DNA of 12,446 nucleotides, taken from NCBI GenBank assembly GCA_945862545.1, contig CAMAYS010000057.1:1-12446 (forward strand), given 5' to 3'. The notes beneath the pieces are model-generated. The model searched no databases. It worked only from the letters and a program-made list of their open reading frames with translations, and was not told the DNA's origin. The first letter of the stretch is position 1, and every line of letters starts with the position of its first letter. A program made the position numbers and the translations under genes. Positions 8,462-12,446 of the stretch are shown here, one piece after another. Source of the DNA: Casp-actino8 sp945862545. GTDB taxonomy: Bacteria > Actinomycetota > Acidimicrobiia > Acidimicrobiales > Ilumatobacteraceae.

Positions 8462-8839
8462 TCACTTGATGTCGACTGATGCGCCGGCTTCGACCAACTT
8501 GGCCTTGGCCTTCTCTGCGTCATCTTTGCCAACCTTTTCGAGGACAGCCTTAGGGGCCGCATCGACGAGGTCTTTGGCTTCCTTGAGGCCAAGGCTGGTG
8601 AGCTCGCGCACGACCTTGATGACCTGGATCTTCTGGGCGCCGGCATCGGTCAAGATGACGTCGAATTCGTCCTGCTCTTCAGCAGCGGCTGCCGGAGCAG
8701 CTCCGCCAGCGGCAGCTACGGCCACAGGGGCAGCAGCGGTCACGCCGAACTTCTCTTCGAAAGCGTCAAGCAGTTCCTTGAGCTCAATAACGGTCAGGGC
8801 GGCAATGCCGTCCAGGATCTCTTGTTTGTTGAGAGCCAT
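8462..8839 (-). CDS. rplL: 50S ribosomal protein L7/L12
   Basis: 125-residue stalk protein, present in several copies per ribosome, that recruits translation GTPases such as EF-Tu and EF-G. Residues 1-33 form the dimerisation domain (ILDGIAALTVIELKELLDAF), 34-55 an alanine-rich flexible hinge, and 56-125 the globular factor-binding domain with the hallmark VIKVVRELTSLGLKEAKDLV. The length is normal. The ATG start has AGGAG eight bases upstream. It lies 79 bases after rplJ; I see no terminator or clear promoter in that gap, so the two are cotranscribed and share control through the L10 leader. The antisense strand is open because of the alanine- and lysine-rich composition and is not a gene. 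Confidence 0.98.
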   Translation of the reverse strand: MALNKQEILDGIAALTVIELKELLDAFEEKFGVTAAAPVAVAAAGGAAPAAAAEEQDEFDVILTDAGAQKIQVIKVVRELTSLGLKEAKDLVDAAPKAVLEKVGKDDAEKAKAKLVEAGASVDIK

Positions 8840-8918
8840 GATGATTTCTCCTATGTGTTGTTCAGATTTTTCGGTTGATATTTATGAAATGAGATGACTT
8901 ATCTAGCAGGGCAGTTTT

Positions 8919-9443
8919 TTAGGCGGCCTTTTGATCGAGCAATGCCTTGAGGCCATAGGCCAAATTGCGGGGCAGTGCTTGTAACAAACCAGCTGTCTTG
9001 ACGAGCGGTGCCTGCAATGCTCCAGCGAACTGGGCCAGCAAAACTTCGCGCGATGGTAGGTCGGCCAGCGATTCGACATCCTTGGCAGACAGCAATTGAC
9101 TACCGAGGGCGCCACCTTTGATGACCAGCAGTGGGTTCGTCTTGGCGAAGTCGCGTAATACCTTGGCGGTAGCAGCGGCATCTCCATTAACGAAGGTCAA
9201 TGAACTCGGACCAATGAGCAACTCAGAAATGACTGCTTTGTTGGTCGAAGCCATGGCTAAACGAGCAAGGGTATTTTTGTAGACCTTGTATTCACCGTTG
9301 ACGCCACGCAATGCAGCACGAAGTTCTTCAAGGTGACTCACAGTCAGACCGCGATATTCAGTAACGAACACCACATCGACTGTCGCCAACTTTTCAGAAA
9401 TTTCACTGACTTTTGAGGCTTTTTCTGGGCGGGGATTTTCCAC
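8919..9443 (-). CDS. rplJ: 50S ribosomal protein L10
   Basis: 174-residue base of the ribosomal stalk. It anchors L7/L12 dimers to 23S rRNA and, bound to L12, represses its own mRNA in studied bacteria. The N-terminal rRNA-binding domain shows VFVTEYRGLTVSHLEELRAALR (about 25-46, written here only as a guide) and YKVYKNTLARLA (52-63). The C-terminal helix for L12 binding is about residues 134-170. The start is GTG (9443-9441) behind a strong AGGAG with a nine-base spacer; the last three bases of the masking hairpin overlap that site. Upstream is a 219-base leader with an L10-type RNA structure, so translational autoregulation is likely. Full length and ordinary. Confidence 0.97.
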   Translation of the reverse strand: MENPRPEKASKVSEISEKLATVDVVFVTEYRGLTVSHLEELRAALRGVNGEYKVYKNTLARLAMASTNKAVISELLIGPSSLTFVNGDAAATAKVLRDFAKTNPLLVIKGGALGSQLLSAKDVESLADLPSREVLLAQFAGALQAPLVKTAGLLQALPRNLAYGLKALLDQKAA

Positions 9444-9454
9444 GTGTTTTTTCT

Positions 9455-9507
9455 CCTTTCGCTTCTACTCGGGGCTCGCAGTCGCGAACACCACGAGGAG
9501 CGAAAGG
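9455..9507 (-). promoter_or_regulatory. Long hairpin masking the rplJ Shine-Dalgarno
   Basis: CCTTTCGCT (9455-9463) is the exact complement of AGCGAAAGG (9499-9507). Inside, CTCG (9468-9471) pairs with CGAG (9494-9497), GG with CC, and TCGC (9476-9479) with GCGA (9484-9487) around an AGTC loop. On the mRNA the 3' arm includes the AGG of the rplJ AGGAG (9457-9453). A competing GAGC/GCTC hairpin (9498-9510) uses the same 5' arm, so a switch is possible. Confidence 0.6.
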
Positions 9508-9511
9508 CTCT

Positions 9512-9590
9512 GTGTAGTCTCCGCCTCGGTTGGCGAACCCTGCGGTTCTTTGACGACCGTGAGGTCGACCGACTGTCTCTGGCAAGCAAT
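9512..9590 (-). promoter_or_regulatory. L10 leader (autoregulatory RNA of rplJL)
   Basis: The minus-strand transcript carries the recognisable L10-leader signatures GCCAGAGACAGTCGGT and ACCGAGGCGGAGACTAC. A closing stem TCGGT/ACCGA (9568-9572 with 9526-9530) encloses two five-base-pair hairpins, CGACC/GGTCG (9554-9567) and GAACC/GGTTC (9535-9548), forming a three-way junction. In studied bacteria the L10-L12 complex binds such a leader and represses rplJL. Here the switch probably acts through the downstream masking hairpin. I found no convincing promoter with normal spacing in 9591-9662. Confidence 0.8.
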
Positions 9591-9662
9591 TTCTATGTGT
9601 GATTACTAGCTGAACCCTCGACGATATCGGTCAACGAACCAATAAACGCCAAGTATTAAAGA

Positions 9663-10364
9663 CTAAACGACGATTTCTGGGCGCAGGCGAGCAAGATCGA
9701 CTTTGACGCCAGGTCCCATTGTCGATGACACGGTGATCTTGCGCAGGTAACGACCCTTGGCTGAGGCTGGCTTGGCACGCTGGATTTCGTCAAGCACGGC
9801 ACGGAAGTTGGCTTCAATCTGTTCAACAGTGAAAGACACTTTTCCGAGTTGCACGTGCACATTGCCGTAGCGGTCAGTGCGGTATTCAACCTTGCCACCC
9901 TTGAATTCGCCCACTGCACGACCCACGTCTTGAGTCACAGTGCCTGTCTTCGGGTTCGGCATTAGTCCACGGGGTCCGAGCACGCGTCCAATGCGACCGA
10001 CCAAAGGCATCATGTCGGGAGTCGCAATGGCGAGATCAAAGTTGAAGATGCCCTTTTCAATTTCTGCAGCAAGATCCTCGGCACCAACAATGTCGGCACC
10101 GGCCTTGCGGGCTTCTTCGGCAGCTTCACCTGTGGCGAATACCGCAACGCGAATGTTCTTACCAGTACCCGATGGCAATGCCACCGTGCCGCGTACAGCC
10201 TGCTCGGCCTTACGGGGGTCAACTCCAAGACGCATCGCAACTTCAATGGTCTCGTCAAATTTGGCTGACGCAATCGACTTCACCAAGGTCAAAGCCTCGG
10301 TGGGGTTGAAATGTGCATCACGGTCAAAGCGCTTCAGCGCATCTGTGAATTTCTTACCTGACAT
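9663..10364 (-). CDS. rplA: 50S ribosomal protein L1
   Basis: 233-residue protein of the L1 stalk, which moves with deacylated tRNA during E-site exit and can repress its own mRNA in some bacteria. The signature LGPRGLMPNPKTGTVT is at 129-144; the central inserted domain is about 65-160, with the two halves of domain I on either side (KFDETIEVAMRLGVDPRKA at 35-53 and about 165-233). The reading frame stays open for 75 codons upstream, but the ATG at 10364-10362 gives MSGKKFTDALKRFD, the family length, with GGGAG six bases before it. It follows rplK by 115 bases that hold two hairpins and a possible -10 box. Ordinary and complete. Confidence 0.97.
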   Translation of the reverse strand: MSGKKFTDALKRFDRDAHFNPTEALTLVKSIASAKFDETIEVAMRLGVDPRKAEQAVRGTVALPSGTGKNIRVAVFATGEAAEEARKAGADIVGAEDLAAEIEKGIFNFDLAIATPDMMPLVGRIGRVLGPRGLMPNPKTGTVTQDVGRAVGEFKGGKVEYRTDRYGNVHVQLGKVSFTVEQIEANFRAVLDEIQRAKPASAKGRYLRKITVSSTMGPGVKVDLARLRPEIVV

Positions 10365-10378
10365 GACTGTCTCCCTCT

Positions 10379-10399
10379 CCCCCGCTTTTCTGGCGGAGG
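10379..10399 (-). promoter_or_regulatory. Hairpin just upstream of the rplA ribosome site
   Basis: CCCCCGC (10379-10385) and GCGGAGG (10393-10399) form a seven-base-pair stem, with one G-U pair in RNA, and a seven-base loop. The rplA Shine-Dalgarno GGGAG (10375-10371) lies four bases beyond it, and the same CTCC stretch could pair with that GGAG instead. A second hairpin, CCGAG/CTCGG (10412-10430), precedes it. It might modulate rplA translation; evidence is pairing only. Confidence 0.3.
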
Positions 10400-10479
10400 G
10401 TGTTAAGCCGGCCGAGTGAGGTTTTCTCGGTCCAGGCGTGTGGTTTATATGTTTGAAAAAATTTGTATTGACGACTAGA

Positions 10480-10905
10480 TCACTTAACGACAAGACCCAT
10501 CGAGCGAGCCGTACCGCGCACCTGCTGCTTGGCAGCTTCGAGATCGAAAGCGTTGAGGTCAGGCATCTTGATCTTGGCGACTTCTTCAATGTCGGCCTCG
10601 GTCACTGAACCAGCAACGGCCTTGCCTGGTGTCTGGCTTCCCTTATCGAGACCAGCCTTCTGGCGCAACAACACTGGAGTCGGTGGCGTCTTCAGGATAA
10701 ACGTGAATGTGCGATCTTCGAAAATGGAGATCTCCACGGGGATAATGGTGCCGACTTGGCTTTCGGTGGCAGCGTTGTACTGCTTCACGAAGTCCATGAT
10801 GGCCACGCCGTGCGGTCCGAGCGCGGTACCTACTGGTGGAGCCGGAGTGGCTTTGCCAGCAGGAATTTGGATCTTAACGATCGCTGTAAGTTTTTTCTTC
10901 GCCAT
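10480..10905 (-). CDS. rplK: 50S ribosomal protein L11
   Basis: 141-residue protein of the GTPase-associated centre, binding the 1070 region of 23S rRNA and, in studied bacteria, needed for RelA activation. The N-terminal domain has PAGKATPAPPVG (15-26) followed by TALGPHGVAIMDF; the C-terminal rRNA-binding domain has KTPPTPVLL (72-80) and ends GTARSMGLVVK. Most homologues read GPALGQHG where this one reads GTALGPHG, near the site that contacts thiopeptide antibiotics. The ATG at 10905-10903 gives MAKKKLTAIVK with AAGGGA eight bases upstream; an open extension of about 34 codons before it is rejected as non-homologous and overlapping nusG. It starts 49 bases after nusG, probably in the same transcript. 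Confidence 0.97.
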   Translation of the reverse strand: MAKKKLTAIVKIQIPAGKATPAPPVGTALGPHGVAIMDFVKQYNAATESQVGTIIPVEISIFEDRTFTFILKTPPTPVLLRQKAGLDKGSQTPGKAVAGSVTEADIEEVAKIKMPDLNAFDLEAAKQQVRGTARSMGLVVK

Positions 10906-10954
10906 GGGGCGTTTCCCTTCGTAGAACGACTTGTATAAAAAATGTATGAAACAG

Positions 10955-11644
10955 TTACTGCTTCGCGACTTGACTGAAGTCCATCTCCACCATGGTCTCA
11001 CGACCAAAGATATTGACTAAAACCTTCAACTTCATGTGATCTGCATTAATTTCTGCAACTTCACCTAAGAAATCGGCAAAAGCGCCTTCCTTCACTCGAA
11101 CGCTCTCGCCCACTTCGTATTCCATCTTCGGCTTACGACGATTGGCGGTTTCTTGCCCATCACCCTTGGCTGACAAGAACGTCTCAACTTCACGCCGCGC
11201 CAGCGGTGTTGGCTTTTGACCCTTTTGACTCTGCCCAACGAAACCAGTAATACCAGGCGTGTTGCGAATGCAATACCAACTCTCATCGTCCATGTAGCAA
11301 CGCACCAAGAGATAACCCGGAAAGACTTTCTTTTGCACAGTCTGCTTGCGACCGTTCTTAAATTCAGTGACATCTTCCATCGGGATAACGATGTCAAAAA
11401 TACGATCTTCCATATTCAGAGACTGAATACGCGCCTCAAGGTTGGCCTTGACTTTCTTTTCATATCCAGCCTGGCTGTGAACCACAAACCACTGACCGGG
11501 AAGACTCCAAGGATTGACCACAGGGACTGCAGCGTCATCAGAATCATCACTCGTGATCTCTGCTGCGTCGGTGAGGTCAATGACCTGTGGTTCATCAGTG
11601 CTGTCGTTAGGTGTTTCGTCCATGCTTGCCTCGTCGTTCATCAT
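10955..11644 (-). CDS. nusG: Transcription termination/antitermination factor NusG
   Basis: 229-residue elongation factor that binds RNA polymerase through its NGN domain and contacts ribosome or Rho through its KOW domain. Residues 1-48 are an acidic, low-complexity extension usual in Actinobacteria. The NGN domain is about 51-157 (QWFVVHSQAGYEKKVKANL; KVFPGYLLVRCYM; NTPGITGFVG). The KOW domain is about 176-229 (YEVGESVRVKEGAFADFLG). The first ATG overlaps the secE stop by one base (TGATG), implying translational coupling. A second ATG follows directly and a third, M8 at 11623, has its own GAGG five bases upstream, so the true start may be up to seven codons later; the conserved domains are unaffected. 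rplK follows after 49 bases. Confidence 0.97.
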   Translation of the reverse strand: MMNDEASMDETPNDSTDEPQVIDLTDAAEITSDDSDDAAVPVVNPWSLPGQWFVVHSQAGYEKKVKANLEARIQSLNMEDRIFDIVIPMEDVTEFKNGRKQTVQKKVFPGYLLVRCYMDDESWYCIRNTPGITGFVGQSQKGQKPTPLARREVETFLSAKGDGQETANRRKPKMEYEVGESVRVKEGAFADFLGEVAEINADHMKLKVLVNIFGRETMVEMDFSQVAKQ

Positions 11645-11940
11645 CAGCTCTTATACAACCAGTCAGTGAGGAAACCCACTGCAGTGTCTGCGCCACCGAT
11701 GATTGCCGTAAATATGGCAACGGTGATGAGAACCACAATCGAGTAACGGCGAACTTCTGGCCATTTCGGCCACGCCACCTTATTCATTTCTTCGCGAACT
11801 TCGCGCAGGTACTTAGCAGGACTTGTGCGCTCAGCCTGAGCCTTAGGCGCGCGGGCTTGACGCGCAGGGTTTCCCTGCTCGTCGAGTGCACCCATTTTTT
11901 TCAGAGTGCGCTTCTGTTCCCGGTTTAGATCCGCTGTCAT
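11644..11940 (-). CDS. secE: Preprotein translocase subunit SecE
   Basis: 98-residue single-span membrane protein that clamps SecY in the SecYEG channel. Residues 1-40 are a charged cytoplasmic tail. The amphipathic helix motif YLREVREEMNKVAWPKWPEV (44-63) is the family signature. A membrane segment runs about 66-93 (SIVVLITVAIFTAIIGG and following), and the protein ends WLYKS. The length is usual for Actinobacteria, shorter than the three-span enterobacterial form. The start ATG at 11940 lacks a strong Shine-Dalgarno; AAGG lies only two bases before it. It lies 75 bases after the tRNA-Trp gene and its stop codon overlaps the nusG start. Confidence 0.96.
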   Translation of the reverse strand: MTADLNREQKRTLKKMGALDEQGNPARQARAPKAQAERTSPAKYLREVREEMNKVAWPKWPEVRRYSIVVLITVAIFTAIIGGADTAVGFLTDWLYKS

Positions 11941-12015
11941 TGCCTTGTCTCGTTCTCTCGAATTACTTCACTGATTCTTATTTTTTCCTGCGTTACGCCA
12001 ATCATCAGCGCTGAG

Positions 12016-12088
12016 CAGGGCAGGAGGGAGTCGAACCCCCGACCGTCGGTTTTGGAGACCGATGCTCTACCAGCTGAGCTACTGCCCT
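12016..12088 (-). tRNA. trnW: tRNA-Trp (anticodon CCA)
   Basis: The minus strand folds into a complete 73-base cloverleaf: acceptor AGGGCAG/CTGCCCT, D stem GCTC/GAGC with an AGCTGGTA loop, anticodon stem TCGGT/ACCGA with loop CTCCAAA (anticodon CCA at its centre), T arm GGGGG-TTCGACT-CCCTC, and discriminator G. The 3' CCA is not encoded. It sits 16 bases after rpmG and 75 before secE on the same strand, so it is probably excised from the common transcript. A tRNA-Trp next to secE is usual in Actinobacteria. Confidence 0.97.
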
Positions 12089-12104
12089 CAGACGCCAGTA
12101 GTAC

Positions 12105-12269
12105 CTAGCGCGTCTCCTTATGGTTGGTGTGCTTGCGATCGTGACTGCAATACTTACTCATCTCGAGTCGTTCGCGGTCATTGATCTTGCTCTTAATTGT
12201 GATGTAGTTACGTCGTTTGCACTCAGTGCATTCGAGGGTGATCTTCACCCGCTTGTCATTTCTTGGCAC
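12105..12269 (-). CDS. rpmG: 50S ribosomal protein L33
   Basis: 54-residue large-subunit protein located near the E site. The start is GTG (12269-12267) giving MPRNDKRVKITLECTECKRRN, with GGAG six bases upstream; the sequence ends RKHTNHKETR and TAG. It looks like the zinc-ribbon type, with the first pair C14 and C17 and a third cysteine C41. The fourth is absent: homologues have CPxC where this one reads CSHD (41-44), so D44 stands in the fourth position and H43 is beside it. The reading frame is intact through the conserved end, so a frameshift is not the cause. It lies 28 bases after tuf and 16 before tRNA-Trp, clearly in one operon. Confidence 0.95.
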   Translation of the reverse strand: MPRNDKRVKITLECTECKRRNYITIKSKINDRERLEMSKYCSHDRKHTNHKETR

Positions 12270-12297
12270 GTCAGTCTCCGGTCAATCTTTTTCTAGT

Positions 12298-12446
12298 TCA
12301 CTTAATGATCTTGACGACGCGGCCGGCGCCTACGGTACGTCCACCCTCACGGATAGCGAAACGCAAACCATCATCCATAGCAATCGGCTTACCGAGTTCC
12401 ACAGTCATAGTCACATTGTCACCAGGCATCACCATCTCCGTGCCAG
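12298..12446 (-). CDS. tuf: Elongation factor Tu, C-terminal part (cut by window edge)
   Basis: The last 48 residues of EF-Tu, the GTPase that delivers aminoacyl-tRNA to the ribosome. The visible part is from domain III: TEMVMPGDNVTMTVELGKPI, then LRFAIREGGRTVGAGRVVKI and the terminal IK before TGA at 12300-12298. EGGRTVGAGRV is diagnostic. GTP-binding domain I is outside the window. The gene is followed after only 28 bases by rpmG, so it heads or runs into the rpmG-tRNA-secE-nusG unit. Its position here, rather than behind fusA, recalls tufB of Escherichia coli and the arrangement in Thermus; a second copy elsewhere is possible. Confidence 0.97.
   Translation of the reverse strand, partial: GTEMVMPGDNVTMTVELGKPIAMDDGLRFAIREGGRTVGAGRVVKIIK

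Noticed and set aside
8279..8479. 66-codon plus-strand frame in the rplL-rpoB gap
   Set aside because: Runs through the promoter and terminator elements and into rplL; no ribosome site or homology that I recognise.
8466..8897. 143-codon open frame on the plus strand opposite rplL
   Set aside because: Mirror of the alanine-rich L7/L12 sequence; no independent support.
8840..8918. Regulatory element between rplJ and rplL
   Set aside because: AT-rich 79-base spacer with only the rplL ribosome site; no clear hairpin or promoter.
9591..9662. Promoter for rplJ (TTGACC with TAGTAA)
   Set aside because: The boxes are about 20 bases apart and the -10 box is poor; not enough to call.
9940..10419. 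159-codon open frame on the plus strand
   Set aside because: Antisense to rplA; serine- and arginine-rich shadow translation with no family features.
10365..10589. Longer N terminus of L1
   Set aside because: The open upstream frame overlaps rplK, has no ribosome site and is not part of the family; the ATG at 10364 fits length and Shine-Dalgarno.
10906..10954. L1-binding leader before rplK
   Set aside because: I looked for a mimic of the 23S L1 site in this 49-base gap and saw no convincing structure.
10906..11007. Longer N terminus of L11
   Set aside because: Would overlap nusG and lacks homology; MAKKKLTAIVK is the usual start.
1..12446. Mobile element, CRISPR array, toxin-antitoxin or biosynthetic system
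   Set aside because: No repeats, transposase, integrase or unfamiliar conserved gene is visible; every substantial frame is a core gene or its shadow.

Overview
All recognisable genes lie on the minus strand, so transcription runs from high to low coordinates. In transcription order the window holds: the 3' end of tuf (EF-Tu), rpmG (L33), tRNA-Trp(CCA), secE, nusG, rplK (L11), rplA (L1), rplJ (L10), rplL (L7/L12), rpoB, rpoC, and the 5' end of rpsL (S12). This is the conserved translation/transcription core cluster; both outer genes are cut by the window edges. I see no mobile element, CRISPR array, prophage or defence gene, and no accessory system. Nearly all the less familiar content lies in the non-coding gaps and in small protein deviations.

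Organism: Actinomycetota. The strongest sign is the roughly 90-residue charged helical insertion in the N-terminal part of RpoC, diagnostic of actinobacterial RNA polymerase. The acidic N-terminal extension of NusG, the TGATG overlap of secE and nusG, and the tRNA-Trp just before secE agree with this. Base composition looks near half GC, low for the phylum. Having tuf and rpmG directly upstream of the tRNA-secE block differs from Mycobacterium and Streptomyces, where tuf follows fusA. Together these suggest a deep-branching, moderate-GC lineage such as an aquatic acidimicrobial (Acidimicrobiia) group; that placement is inference.

Layout: 12446-11644 is tuf-rpmG-trnW-secE-nusG, tightly packed (gaps of 28, 16 and 75 bases, then a 1-base overlap). 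10905-9663 is rplK-rplA, separated by a 115-base spacer with hairpins. 9662-9444 is a 219-base leader with a clear L10-type autoregulatory RNA followed by a long hairpin that masks part of the rplJ Shine-Dalgarno. 9443-8462 is rplJ-rplL. 8461-8035 is a 427-base gap with a weak terminator hairpin, a second nested hairpin, two candidate promoters in tandem and a long rpoB leader. 8034-408 is rpoB-rpoC. 407-220 separates rpoC from rpsL and holds a GC-rich hairpin and a perfect 21-base palindrome just upstream of the rpsL start.

Function: EF-Tu, L33, L11, L1, L10, L7/L12 and S12 serve the ribosome. SecE belongs to the translocon. NusG, RpoB and RpoC form part of the transcription machinery. The design seems to couple ribosome and RNA polymerase synthesis while letting rplJL (L10 leader) and rpoBC (own promoters) be set separately.
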